Assembly (NCBI GenBank): GCA_928212115.1
Contig: CAKMRJ010003334.1
Location: forward strand, 97,646,418-97,710,417
Direction: 5' to 3'
DNA length: 64,000 nucleotides
Source of the DNA: Lactuca virosa
Taxonomy: Eukaryota > Streptophyta > Magnoliopsida > Asterales > Asteraceae
Shown here: piece by piece, positions 10,592 through 22,061 of the stretch
Layout: each line of letters starts with the position of its first letter
Numbering within the stretch: position 1 is the stretch's first letter
Notes under the pieces: generated by a model
Database searches by the model: none
Seen by the model: only the letters and a program-made list of their open reading frames with translations
Told to the model about the DNA's origin: nothing
Translations under genes and position numbers: made by a program

Positions 10592-12296
10592 GTCATATTG
10601 ATTTCTGAGAAATGCTTTAACAAGGTTACAACAATTGGAGAAATGAAGAAGATGATCAGGAGGATTCTTGCGAGGATTGCCTGGAGGAAAAATAGTCTCG
10701 AAGATATAAGTTCTTTATTGACAACCACCCCACCTTTTCACATAATCATTATCAGCAGAAACAGTGTCGTGAAAACCTCTAATACCACAATGACAGTTGA
10801 AATTTTGTCCTCTTCTGAAAGTAATCATTAAGAAAGTTACCGTTAGTATCGGTTTATCAAAGATGCAGTGGAATGATGGGCTAGATGAGGATGTCTCCTG
10901 ATAACATGTGATTATACTATAGATCACTGACATAGTATTGTGAAGTCTCACTAGCGTATGGCTTGTTACAATGAATCATGAACTTTTATTAGAAGAAAAG
11001 GGACAAGAGGGGAATAATGCATGTAATACACTAGCGTATGGCTTATTACAATGAATCATTAATTTATTTGATAAAAGAGTTTTAGGGCAAGAGAGGATAG
11101 GTGCGTGTAATACATCACGGTACATGATATACCCATCGAAATAGATTTGTCAAGTTCTCATCAGCGTCTGGTATCATACGCTGAATCATAAAACTTTAAA
11201 GAAGAAAATAGGGCAAGAATAGGTTGGTGCGTGTGATAGACTATGGTACATAGACTAAACATTGGCACAAAGTTTCAAACTTTCATCGGTGTGTGGTTTT
11301 TTTCACAGTGAGCCGTCAATTTTTTATAATGAAGACTTGTAGGAAAGAAGTAGGATATCCCAATCGCGTTGAGGTGACATCAGCGTAAATCATAGACAGT
11401 GTGGAACTTGTCAACAATAGATGGTTTAGTCCTTGTATCATAGAGTATAGTTGCAGACTAGGATTAAATTTTACCATCAATTCAAGAAACATGGTACAAG
11501 ACAAAATATGAAAACAGATAAGAGAAAACAAAATAGTCAAAGAAGAATAAGTCAAAAGAAAAATGTGCAGCTTTTTCACGAGAACCATAAAGGCCATATT
11601 TTGCGGATCCTTTGAATTGAAAGGTCATTAATGATTTACCTTCTTATGAGAAATTTTCCCCTCAACATCTGTCTATAATAAAAGGGTAGACAAGAAATAT
11701 TAAACATGTCAAAACAAATCTAAACACAAGAGGGTATAATTTTCCTTAATTGTTGAGGTGTTGCAGATGGATTCCAAGCTCCATGTTCACCACGAACAAA
11801 ATAAGAGCAAGAAATATTCTTTGTAACCAACGAGTTAAAGGAATCTAATCTTTGTAACCTTCGAGTTATGAAGTTCATCATGAAGATACTCGAAGGAGCA
11901 AAGAATTGTGAACAGAGAAATGTGATACATGGAGCATTGTATTGACAATTTATTCATTGGATTTCAGATGGGAATCGGTGTAGCAGTGAGAGCGTCTATG
12001 AAAATTAGTTGTGTCATGCTCACCAGTTTCACTTTTTCTTGTTGCAAAAAAAGATAGGCTTAAAATAAAGAAGGCTTTGACGAGCTGATCTTTTCTTTGA
12101 AGAAAGAGATATACAAGTCAGCGTCAGGGAGAAGAAAGATGATCCTGAGACAAAAGAAATGAGACAGAAGATAACATATAGAGTTTGATAGATAAGAACA
12201 TATAATGTATACTCCTTTGGTAAGACAAAAGCTAGAATTTGTGTTTCTTAAAGCAAAGACTTCATGTTTGAGAATTATGAAAGCCAAAAAATATGT
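10592..12296 (-). other. Copia-A decayed internal region
   Basis: This 1.7 kb lies where integrase and reverse transcriptase would be expected. Minus-strand frames are short and I could not find the integrase HHCC, the D-D-E block or the RT YVDD box. A motif resembling CACTAGCGTATGGCTTATTACA recurs near 10948, 11030, 11160 and 11284 (spaced roughly 80-130 bp), suggesting a small tandem repeat array on the plus strand at 10940-11300. Confidence 0.45.
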
Positions 12297-14205
12297 TTAA
12301 CAAACAGAATCAACAGAAATTATGCAAATCTTGTTCTTCCTGAATGCAAAAAGCACAATAAAATTCCTTGGATCCACAATTTTTCCTTCCTCCTTGCTGA
12401 AAAAGACTTTATAACCAGTGCCATACAATTGACTGATTAAGATGAGATTATTTTGAAGGCCTTCAACATAAATCACATTCTTCAGCACCATGGACTTGAA
12501 TTTGAATGAACCAAAACCTTTAGTTGCTCCTTTGTTGTTGTCTCCATAAATGATTGTAGGGTCATCCTTTTTAACATAATCATCCAGAAGAGACTTGAAT
12601 CATGTCATATGCCTTGAGCATCCACTGTCTAATTACCATAAGTGCTCCTGGCCCTGCAATGCTTAATCATACAGTTAGCACTTACTCACCCATTTTGTAA
12701 TGGGTTTCTTAAGAGAAGATATTATAACATTCATCAGGAAGACAATTTAAGGAGTTTTCCTTTTTGATCCACTTGTTATTTCGGGTAATGATGTTATCAA
12801 CACGTTTAGTGTTCTCTTCAAAGGTGCACTCATTGACTTTGTGAGAGGAGTCTCCACATCGATATCATACCCTGATTCCAAAGTTTTTCTTAGAACTTTG
12901 ATTTCTTTTAACATTCGGCTTTCGATGAGTGGAATTATGTTCATATAATTTAAAAATCCTTTTTTCTAGAACTATGTATGCTATTAATGGTGCAATGAGA
13001 TGAAACATCAGTTTAAGAGGATATTGAGTAACAAGCAGTATTAAGATCGCTAACAATGCATTGAGGAAATTCACTAAGAATTTTATTGAATGAGTGAATT
13101 TCACCATTAGAAATGGGAAATTTCAACAAAATCTCAGTCTTAGGTAACATACAATCACAATTAGGAGGTTGTTGAGAAGGATCAAGAGCAGAAAGGAGAG
13201 ATTTACATTTGGTGAGACCATTAGAATCGGTGATGAAATATTTGTCAATCAAAGTTTGATTTATAAAAGAGGTACTGAAAAATCTAGTTTTAAAATCTTT
13301 CTCAAGATCACAAGCATTATAAAAAGTTTGTTCAGTTTCAATACGTCTGGAAATTGTGACAACGTCATCAATCTTACCACCAAGAATTTTCTCACACTGA
13401 TCAACAATTTTAGCAATTATTATTTTAGTTATTTTGAAGTGAGAATGTGTCTAGTTATTGATGATAAGTTGAATATTTTTGGCACGTTCACTAGATTTTT
13501 CTTTTTAAGTGAAGAAAAAATTATTCGACAGTGAGAGACTATCGATTTCTTTGCTCAAAATAGAAAGAGAATTTTCAGTTGCAATTAGTTTTTCTTTTAA
13601 AGACTTCACCTCAGACTTGAGAATGACTTTTTCTTAATTAGAGTTAGAAAGATCAAGACACACATAATCAAAGATATCAAAACTTTCTTTTGAAAAGTAA
13701 TTAATAAAATTCTTAACCTGATACATGGAAGAGGAATCCCAATCTTATATCTTTGACTCTATTGCAGCCCGGGAGAGATCAACATCGAATGTACTAGAGT
13801 TGCTTTCAAAATCTTCAGTGTGAAAGTCATCGATGTGAGCCATTAGACATTTTCCTTTTGGCTCCTCATTATCAGATGGCTTTTATCTATCATACACAAC
13901 AGTTAGTTTTCCATCATCTCTTTCGCTGACACACAGTTTTAGACCAAGCAATAAATGTGATAAGGAAGAGAGTTTCCTATGACAGATCTTGCCTTCACAT
14001 CTAAGCTTATGGGTCTTCTGTCCTCTTTATTGTAACCTAGCTTTGGCTTCAATTTCAATCCATTAATGATGTCAAGCATGTCATGATCTATAATCTTGAG
14101 AGCAGTCATGGCTTGTGCCTTCCATGTGGCAAAGTTGTGTTCATCGAACATATGGATCTTGTTTGCTAGGGAGGATTTAGGGTTGTATTGAGATGAAGAA
14201 GACAT
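12297..14205 (-). pseudogene. Copia-A gag-protease remnant
   Basis: The ATG at 14205 opens an 88 aa gag N-terminus with 'FDEHNFATWKAQAMTAL', the DUF4219/UBN2-type start of copia gag. After a frame break the C-terminal gag continues ('CLMAHIDDFHTEDFES' near 13850) with a Leu/Lys/Glu coiled-coil-like stretch near 13600. At about 12605-12645 the protease motif 'LDSGCSRHMT' (D-S-G) is intact, but a stop sits two residues before it. It is followed by 'VLKNVIYVEGLQNNLILISQL' (12491-12430), the usual post-protease block. Multiple frameshifts make the ORF inactive. Confidence 0.7.
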
Positions 14206-14230
14206 GATTACTTGAATGTAATGAAAAACT

Positions 14231-14245
14231 TGCTATGATACCACT
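14231..14245 (-). other. Copia-A primer-binding site
   Basis: Next to the 5' LTR the minus strand reads AGTGGTATCATAGCAAG. The core TGGTATCATAGC differs by one base from TGGTATCAGAGC, the usual complement of initiator tRNA-Met used by plant copia elements. This fixes the element orientation. Confidence 0.8.
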
Positions 14246-14498
14246 TGAAGGTTCGTAGACCGGATACAAACAAATTATAATGAAGAACAAAGGATTATCA
14301 CAAAGATGGTTTTTCACTAAGAAAAGTTTCACAAAGAGAACGATTGCATAAAGCGGTTCACAGAGCATAATTTGGGTTTAACATTATTACATGATTATAT
14401 AGTAAACTATTTTAGAGAATCCCTTTAATTAAGAGATTGATTCTAATCTAATCTAAATATGTAAACTGATCCTTATCACCAAGATATCAGATCAGTCA

Positions 14499-14499
14499 T

Positions 14500-14570
<71 letters not shown>
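14499..14570. repeat. (TA)n(CA)n microsatellite
   Basis: A TA run of about 55 bp followed by ACACACACAC inside the Copia-A 5' LTR. The 3' LTR has only a short TATATATATA at the equivalent place, so the array expanded after insertion. Confidence 0.9.
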
Positions 14571-14571
<1 letters not shown>

Positions 14572-14659
14572 ACAACAACCAACTTATACAACAGAGAACA
14601 CGTTGATGCGGAGACTTGGAAGTCTTGAAGATTCTTGCACTGATGCTTTTGGGCTAGTG

Positions 14660-15519
14660 TAGGGATGTTATTCGGGTCAGAACCAAGCTGAATCGACCCG
14701 GACCCGAATAACCCGAAAACCGAATAAGGGTGTTGCATGAACCGAAAACCGAACCGATTAACCAATACGGGTTCGGTTCGGTTCGGATATTAATCGGTTT
14801 GGTTCGGGTATTAATCGGTTCGGTTCAATTATTACCCGAATAACTCGAATAACATGTACAAGATAATTAAGAACCTAATATAACCGAAAAAAATCGAATA
14901 ACCCGTATTAGGATTTTATAACCTGAATAATAGAATAACAATGTGTTTTAATACATCAACATAGAACATTCAAAGACTAACATAACACAATAACACATTT
15001 AAAGAATAACATTTACATAGTAGATTAACATAATGAAAATTTATTACTTACTTGAGTTTTTTGAGTTGGAGCCCAATTTTCCAGGACTAGACAAAGTAGG
15101 GATTCGTAAATCCTTAGGGGCAATAGGAAAGGTTGATTTTTGAAAGTTTGAAACAGGAGGAAGAATCAACAGAATTGATTTCAAGTTTGGAAATAGATAA
15201 GAATATTGGTCGATTTTGAAACGACGAGATCGAGCGTAGGATTTTTTTTCTGTTATGAACGACGAGGACAAAAGTATAAATTGTGATTTTGATTTCTGTC
15301 GATCAGAGAAAGGGGAGAGGAATGCTTATTCGGGTCGGGTATTAAGAACTGAATAAGCTCTTATTTGGGTAACCCGAACTGAATAACCCGAGAACCGAAT
15401 AAGCATAATATAGATACCTGAAACCAGAACCGAATTGCTTATTCGAGCCTAATTCGGTTCGGTTCGGTTCGGGTTTCGGTTCGGTTCGGTTCGATTTTCG
15501 AGCCAAATTCTCATCCCTA
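14660..15519. mobile_element. Non-autonomous hAT element (MITE-like), 860 bp
   Basis: The ends are TAGGGATG and CATCCCTA, a perfect 8 bp terminal inverted repeat. They are flanked by the perfect 8 bp target duplication GGCTAGTG (14652-14659 and 15520-15527), the hAT superfamily signature. Subterminal regions are dense in GGTTCGG/CCGAACC repeats on both sides, probably transposase-binding repeats. No transposase is encoded, only a short minus-strand ORF at 15044-15271 with no recognised domain. It inserted after Copia-A did. Confidence 0.9.
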
Positions 15520-15596
15520 GGCTAGTGTTGCCGTTGGCGCTGGTGAACAGGTTGTGAGTATTTTAACTTATCAAATCATAAGGTTTGACCTTACAA

Positions 15597-16010
15597 TTTT
15601 CTTTGTGTTTCCACCCTCTCATTTCAAAGCATGCAAAAAACGATTTTTCTCTATGTGACCTCCTTCATTGGTCTGCACGTGTTTTGTCTCTTATACAAAG
15701 TTTGTTTTCACATCATCCCCTCGTGTTTTCTTCAAATCATCCGTGTCAAATCTTGTTGGTAAGAAGATAAATGAAAAATATCAATCCATGTTTTAATGTT
15801 CTTAATTAAAAGTTTAGTATCTGCTACACGCATAAATCTCACGAAATAATTTTTTCTTCTTGTCTTTAATAGCTTTTGCACAACATAAACATATGATACA
15901 ACACCAATTTGTTCGTATACCTTCCGTAGATCCCTTGTAAAGTGTGTTGTTTGGAAATTTTGTTTCATAAACAATGACGTTGAAAGATTTTCATTGTTCT
16001 TAAAATTAGG
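15597..16010 (-). pseudogene. L1 LINE ORF1 remnant, RRM part (split by Copia-A)
   Basis: Minus-strand reading from about 15970 gives an RRM-like segment: 'DLRKVYEQIGVVSYVYVVQK' followed by 'KNYFVRFMRV' (the RNP1-like 'FVRF') and a 'LLIKNIKTWID' helix. This is the N-terminal half of the ORF1 continued at 401-1116 on the far side of Copia-A; the joined order RRM then DUF4283-like matches plant L1 ORF1. Stops after 15732 show decay before or after the insertion. Confidence 0.65.
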
Positions 16011-16525
16011 GTTTTTATTCCTCTTCTCTTCATGGGTTTTATTTGTTGGAAATTGTCATTGCTAATGAACATGTTTATATTTTGTCCCTATCAATCCGGT
16101 GGTTTGAATACCCTCTTCATCCCCCCCCCCTCTCAAAGAAAAAAAAAACTTCCAATGATTTGCCATTGCAGATTGATATCTCTTTGATCATTAATATATA
16201 ACAAGAGTAAAAAATAAAAACAGTAAAGATTATAGACAAATATACTGATAATTATAGGAAAAACCTAAATCGAAAAGAAAAAACACAGGTAAATAAAACC
16301 ATCAACACTTCCACTAGTAATGATAACATTTACAATAAAATAAATAGAAGAAATACAACTATTTGGGGACTTGGGGTCTAAGTCCTTGTTTGGTAACCAA
16401 AATTGGAAAAGGTATTGCTCATGGAATGTCATCCAGCTAAAAAACAAAAAGTTGTTTTTCATTCAACCCACTACCTCTGTTTTTTGTTTTTTCATTTCGT
16501 CCAAGAATGGAGAACATGTTTACCA
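16011..16525. other. Intergenic / LINE 5' flank
   Basis: AT-rich sequence upstream of the old LINE ORF1. It contains a C10 run (16123-16132) next to an A-rich run. I see no ORF with a recognisable domain and no repeat pairing within the window. Confidence 0.4.
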
Positions 16526-16528
16526 TAA

Positions 16529-17271
16529 GGCCGGGCGGAGTGGACTGCGGGGAAACCGCGGGATCGGTTCCCGCACTTAAGCACACTGCACCGTGGGTGC
16601 GGGAAAGGAACGGCGGGAAGAGGCTGGGGGGAGAGAGTCCCGCTCTCTCTCTCTTCTAACCATTGGTACACAAGAGTATAGGGTGAATAGAAGAGAAGTA
16701 CACAATCGCGACATTCATCAGACCCTTCGTGCTGATTTGGTGGAGCACATTTATAGGGCTCATATTCAGCCCCCGTACGAGTTATCTCACGATGATTTGT
16801 TTGACGAATCAGACGAGGATTCTGATATGTTCGTCGAGAGTGAAGATTCTGACGACGAGAGTAACGCTGGGGAGAATGATGCAGACGATCAAGGCGATGA
16901 CGAAGACGATGATTCTGAGTGACGTATCTAGGTTTAAATAAAATTAGGATATTAATTAATAATTTTTACTATGTTGTAGGTTGTTTGATTTTTTTTTTTT
17001 GCGGTTTTTTTTCTACTTATTTAAATATTAGGGTTAATGTAATTTTTATTTTACTTAATGAAATGCTTTTTTATTTTTAATTAAATTTTATGTTTGATAT
17101 TAATTTAAAAATTATAAATCAAAAAAAAATATTTTATTTAATATAAAAAAAAAAGTGAGGGAATGGCTTCCCACCCATTCCTTGGCTTTTAGGTGAGGGA
17201 AAGGAGAGTGATGGAAAGAGGGGTATGGCCCACCAAAAGTGAGGGAAGCTTCCCTACCACTCCTTCCAGTC
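16529..17271 (+). mobile_element. PIF/Harbinger DNA transposon, internally deleted
   Basis: The left end GGCCGGGCGGAGTGG and the reverse complement of the right end GACTGGAAGGAGTGG match at 11 of 15 positions. The element is flanked by the 3 bp duplication TAA (16526-16528 and 17272-17274), the Harbinger target. At 743 bp it is far shorter than an autonomous element and keeps only the 3' end of the transposase gene plus an AT-rich 3' region. Confidence 0.75.
16660..16922 (+). pseudogene. Harbinger transposase C-terminal fragment
   Basis: The frame ending at the stop 16920-16922 contains 'DIHQTLRADLVEHIY', matching the 'LRNDLVEHIW' end of plant Harbinger (HARBI1-like) nucleases. A tail of about 50 residues that is almost entirely Asp/Glu/Ser follows. 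The DDE catalytic domain is absent, and an upstream ATG at 16593 only reaches a GC-rich stretch of the element end. It could not transpose itself, and the acidic tail is unusual. Confidence 0.6.
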
Positions 17272-17274
17272 TAA

Positions 17275-18298
17275 TACCCGATCTATCACCTTTAAGTGTG
17301 ACAAGTTAACTTTTTCTATATGGGTAGTCATTATAGTGTTATATCTTAAAATAATAAAAAATAAATGTCGCTTATGCATCACCAATAATCACAATAAGGA
17401 TAAAATTAATTTATTTTGAGGGTCAATTAAGATGCATTGACAGTTTTTGAACCGACAAATATAAATATATAATTTACACCTAAATTTCACATATATCTAT
17501 GACGGGACTCGAACCCTCACCTTAAAGAGGAATAACATCACATGATAGGCTAGAAGCCCTTTGTTGATATATATGTATGTGACATAATTATAATTATGTA
17601 AATAAGGAGTTGTTTTTTGGAAAAATAACTTTCCTAACGAAGTTTTTGAGTTAGTTTTCGTGCACCGATTAATTCTCTCGATAAAAAGATATGAGTTGTA
17701 AGCTTAAATTGTGATAAAAGCATATGGATAGCAACTAAGCAAACCACATTTTAAGTTCATATTAAATAAAATATTTTTTTTTCTAAAGGACCAACAAGTA
17801 TGGAGTAGGCTATTCCGGACACCATAAAAAGTAATTTTTGATAAAGAAAATATATATACATTTAGGATTAACATTTCGGATTTCAGAAAGAAAAAAGCAC
17901 TACAAAATCTCAAGAATAAATCCGATAAACAATTCTGAAATTGTAAGAATAATACTACATTTTTCACTAAAAGCTAACAAAAAGTTGAGGAAACATAGCA
18001 AATTAGAAGTATATTCGATACAAAAACTTAAACCATACGTTTAATTGAAAATTAGTGATATTAGACATTCTGAAATTGGACATTTCGAACATGAATATAA
18101 AATTTGAAGAAAAAATATATGCAAATGAGAAAGAAAAAATATACATTATACATTTTTGGTCGATCCAAAAACAAGTCCAGTATAACTCATTTAAGACATT
18201 TTTACAACAACAAAAACAACAACAACAACAACAAAAAAAAAACTTCATTTATTAAATACTTCATTTGTAAAGATTAAAGTATCCCTAAAATAAAGAGT
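17275..18298. other. AT-rich intergenic DNA
   Basis: No ORF with recognisable domains. It contains the SINE-like unit at 17440-17590 and a CAA-repeat (about 18206-18235) next to an A run, just left of the LINE 3' end. Confidence 0.5.
17440..17590 (-). mobile_element. Possible tRNA-derived SINE
   Basis: The minus strand carries GGTTCGAGTCCC (plus coordinates 17504-17515), a near-perfect Pol III B box, preceded by GGGCTTCTAGCCTATCATGT, which could be a degenerate A box about 45 bp upstream. There is no cloverleaf, so it is not a functional tRNA. No clear poly(A) tail or target duplication was found, so boundaries are approximate. Confidence 0.4.
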
Positions 18299-18491
18299 AC
18301 ATTTAATTTACTTTTTTTTAACCGGCAACTTCTTTTATAACTAAATAAAGTCAGCTAGAGGCTGGGTAGGATTTTACATTATGTTAATTACAAAAAAGAG
18401 GGTTTTCATTCCATAGTCTCCAATCTAACTTGTTTCTACCTCCTCTATGTTTCATCCAAACAAAAGTCTGGGACTTTACAATAGAAAATAT

Positions 18492-21400
18492 TTACGTCGG
18501 TTCACTTTCAATTTTGTTGAAAATTCTTTCGTTTCTGGCTCTCCATAAACACCAAAAGGCCCCAAATAAAATCGTAAGTAACGTTTTTCTCCTTTTGGGG
18601 CAGTTCCCCCATTTGATAGCGAAATCAATGATGTTTTGGACTGTTTGGAAATCAGTCACAGGGATATTACACCACTGAAGAATTGAGTATAATAAGTCTT
18701 TTGCAAATGGGCATTCGACAAGAATATGACCTCCAGTTTCTTCCGATCTTTGACAAGAACCACATAGTGTCGATGCCATTACCACCCCCCTGTTTCGAAG
18801 AGCTCCCGCTGAGGGTATTTTATTTTGTTTGGCTCTCCATACAAAACCTGATACCTTTAATGGGATTGTTTTTAGCCACGGAAAGTACCTGTCACATATT
18901 GGGACATTAGCTCTTTCGATTCTCTCCCGGAGGCCAGCTACACTGAAATCTCCGTCCACGACATAAGGAGATACCCCTCCTGCTTGTGGGTCTCCTGAAT
19001 GAAGTACCTCCTCAAGTGGGATATTGATTTTATACGATGCGGCTTTCCTTTTTACGATGTTCCTCCAAACTCCCGTCCACCGACTCCTTATTTGTTTCGA
19101 ATTTTGGACTGCCGACATTTTATGCAGCCCCTTTATAATCTTAACCCATAAGGAATTGGGTTCATTCTTCAGTTTCCATAACCACTTGGTAAGCAATGCA
19201 AGGTTTAAAGCACGAATTGAACCCAAACCTAGACCACCCACCTTCTTTGGGGACATAATCTTCTCCCATGCGACCCAATTGATGCTTTTATTACAATCTG
19301 GGCCGCCCCAGACAAACTGTCTTCTAATTTTTTCGAGAGAGTTTATGACACCGAACGTAGCATCGAAGATAGACATATAATATGTGGGCAGACTCCCGAG
19401 TACCGCTTTAGCGAGTGTGATACGACCCCCAAAGCTGAGTGTTTTCGCCTTCCACACCGATAATTTACTCTTTAGTTTTTCCAAGATTGGCCTCCATGAC
19501 ACCATACAATTCATATTCATTCCGATCGGAACACCAAGATACGTGAAAGGCAATGATGCCGGTTCACATCCCAGCAAATTTGCTCAGTTGACAACTTCCT
19601 GGTCCGGAGCTCCAACACCAAATACTTTGGATTTATTGAAGTTAACCTTCAGGCCCGAAGCAACATAGAAGCATCGAAGTATTCTTGCAAGGTTCGCAAC
19701 ATTTCTTTTTGACCAATCACCTAAGAATAATGCATCATCTGCGTACAATAAATGAGACAAACAAAAATCAGCATTAGGAATATTTATACCATCAAATACA
19801 CCACTGGAGGTAGCTGATTTCATTGCGATATTTAACCCTTCCATCGCGATTATAAACAAAAATGGGGATAGGGGATCCCCTTGTCTCAATCCCTTAGACA
19901 TCGCAAACTCTTTAGTGGGACTTCCGTTGATGATGATCGATGCTCTAGCTAATTCCAAGCAGCCTTTGATCCATGCTCGCCACTTTGTCCCACAATTCAT
20001 TTGTGACATAATGGAGTCAAGATAACCCCAATTAATAGAGTCAAAGGCCTTGTTAAAGTCTGCTTTGAAAAGTAATATTTTCCTTCTATTAGCCTTGGCC
20101 CACGAACAAATCTCATTAACAATGAGTGGTCCCTCCAAAATATTCCTTCCCTCTACGAATGCAGATTGTACTCCATCAATTACAATCCCAATTACTTTTT
20201 TGACCCTTAGGGCCAAGATCTTTGCAATGATCTTGTACAGAGAACCAATCAGACTAATTGGACGATAATCACCAAGATTGAGAGGATCCTTAATTTTCGC
20301 GGCTAGGGTGATGAATGAAGCATTACATCCCCTTGAAAATTTGCCCATCCTTTCAAAGTGCTTAACATATTCAATGATATCGCCTTTTATTGATTCCCAA
20401 AATCTTTTAAAATTTTTTAGTGTAAACCCATCCGGCCTCGGGGCCTTCTCGCTACCACACGCCCAAAAAGCATTTTTTATTTCAGTGATCGAAATTGGAG
20501 ATTCTAAATATTCTGCATCTGCTTCTGATAATTTTCGAAACAAAGCACTCAAAATTTTGGCATATTTTCCCATTTTTCGTGGAACTTTTTTGAGAAGAAT
20601 TCAACTGCTGTATTTTTCATTTCGCTAGGGTTTGTTATCCATTTTCCTTCCACCAAGAATCCATGGATCTGATTCCTTCTTGCCCTGTTGTTCACATATC
20701 CGTGGAAGAACCGAGATTTTTCATCACCATCAACAACCCATTTAATTCTTGCCTTTTGTCTGAGGTCCAACGAAGCCAATCTTTCCAATTCCGAGAACCT
20801 ACCAAAGCCCCTAGCCCTTTCTTCCATTTCCTGATCAGATAATTGTCTGGATTCTACCAACAAGTCCAATTCATCCATTCTTTTTTTATTGTTATTCTTT
20901 CTTCATTCTCCTTATGATATTCGATTGCCTTCCACTTCTTAATTTTGCCTTTTACAAATTTGAGTTTATTAGCAAGGAATGAATCAGCAGCTCCATAACC
21001 TTTGAAGTCAACCCATGCTTTAAGCACCACCTGTTCGAATCCATCTCTTAACAACCAGGAGTTGAACATCTTGAATGGGGAAGGTCCAAAATCTTCGGAC
21101 TCACTTTTGAGAATGATTGGAGAATGATCTGAGAGTTCTTTGGGGAGAGCAACTGAGCATGCCAACGGGAATTTTTCAATAAAGTTTTGACATACCAGAA
21201 TTCTGTCTAGTTTACTTAATTTTGCCCCATATTGTTGAAGGTAGGTGAATCTATTCCCCCCCATTTTTAGGTCACACAATTCGGCTTGTTCTATAAATCT
21301 ATTGAAAGAATCAGCACTCGACTTTCAGAATAACGAATTTATACGTTCCTCCGGCCCATGAACAACATTAAAATCTCCTAAGATTACCCATGTAGCCTGC

Positions 21401-21850
21401 TTTGTTTGCATTAGGTTAAGAAGGTCGCTCCATAGTTTGCTTTTTTCAGAGATTGATTTCGAACCATATACGTTTACAATCGCTATCAAACCGTCCACTG
21501 CCAGACAAGTACCAAATATCGCAAGAAAGTACCTGGATACAATCGCATCTGTGATGGTGAAGAAGCTAGGATCCCAAATTGTGACAAGGCCCCCGACCTC
21601 CCAGTGGCATTGACCGATTCAAATCCATAGTTATTATTCCCCCAGCATCTTGAGATACTAAGAGAATTATGGATGTCACCCAGTTGTGTTTCTTGGAGTG
21701 CCATAAGGACTAACCTGTGGCTTTTTCTTAGTGTGCACGCCCATTCGACTTTTGCTTTCTCTCCTAACCCACGGATATTTAGCGACATTAAATTCATCTG
21801 TGGTTTGGGTTCTCTCCAATTTCAGTCATCGCCTCCATTAGGATGGGATC
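18492..21850 (-). pseudogene. LINE ORF2: endonuclease - reverse transcriptase - zf-RVT
   Basis: An APE-type endonuclease starts near 21797 with 'MNLMSLNIRGLG', then 'ALQETQ', 'GDFNVV' (near 21380) and 'SDHSPIIL' (near 21125). The RT (20573-19584) has 'FKADFNKAFDSINW' (motif A), 'GLRQGDPLSPFLF' and the catalytic 'YADD' (near 19735). The C-terminal part (19577-18492) has 'FTYLGVPIG' and a zf-RVT domain with 'CGSCQRSEETGGHILVECPF'. Breaks: a frameshift at the C5 run 21590-21594, a TGA at 21325-21327, frameshifts near 20880 (a T run) and 20560, and a TGA at 19584-19586. Catalytic motifs survive; the reading frame does not. Confidence 0.85.
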
Positions 21851-22061
21851 TCCCCTCTCGATCTCGAAACCAATTAACTGCCCGACTTCCACCGTTTTGT
21901 GAGCTTCGTCCGTATTCATTAAGATGTCTGTGATATCCCCGGTTTGCAGAGGGGGGGGGGGGGTTGGGTCACGGTTTGTATCTCCGGGGTAGTTTGTGTC
22001 GTCAACCCTTTGGTTTTGGGGTAATTCATTGATAGCTTCATTTTGTTTACTTCTTTTCATA
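21794..22061 (-). pseudogene. LINE ORF1 C-terminal segment
   Basis: A minus-strand frame ending just before ORF2 contains 'VGQLIGFEIE', the block that ends plant L1 ORF1 proteins shortly before ORF2 begins, plus a Pro run encoded by a G-rich tract (plus 21951-21964). It is separated from the rest of ORF1 by the LTR fragment at 22062-22710, so it is the displaced C-terminus of the same ORF. It overlaps the ORF2 start by a few bases. Confidence 0.55.

Larger units (their letters stand above)
1117..15596 (-). mobile_element. Copia-A LTR retrotransposon, minus strand, heavily nested
   Basis: Two related LTRs (1117-1555 and 14246-15596) flank this element, and the 5 bp direct repeat TTTTC lies immediately outside them (1112-1116 and 15597-15601). 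Reading the minus strand, the order is 5' LTR, PBS resembling initiator-tRNA-Met, gag, protease, decayed region, accessory ORF, polypurine tract, 3' LTR. The 14.5 kb length is inflated by three nested insertions: Copia-B, solo LTR-C and a hAT MITE. I could not find integrase or reverse transcriptase domains in the minus-strand parts, so it looks like a non-autonomous or deleted copy. The gag and 'LDSGCSRHMT' protease suggest a SIRE-like lineage. Confidence 0.85.
14246..15596 (-). repeat. Copia-A 5' LTR (carries a hAT MITE)
   Basis: Equivalent to 1117-1555, starting TGAAGGTTCGTAG and ending ACCTTACAA on the plus strand. It is longer because of a TA/CA microsatellite at about 14499-14570 and the hAT insertion at 14660-15519. 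Removing these restores co-linearity with the 3' LTR. Confidence 0.85.

Noticed and set aside
16593..16922. Complete 109 aa gene starting at the ATG 16593
   Set aside because: The first part reads the transposon end; only the C-terminus resembles transposase and the catalytic domain is missing.
17504..17515. tRNA gene on the minus strand
   Set aside because: Only a B box is convincing; no acceptor stem or anticodon loop can be drawn.
19024..20628. Plus-strand ORFs of 70-120 aa
   Set aside because: Shadows of LINE ORF2 on the opposite strand.
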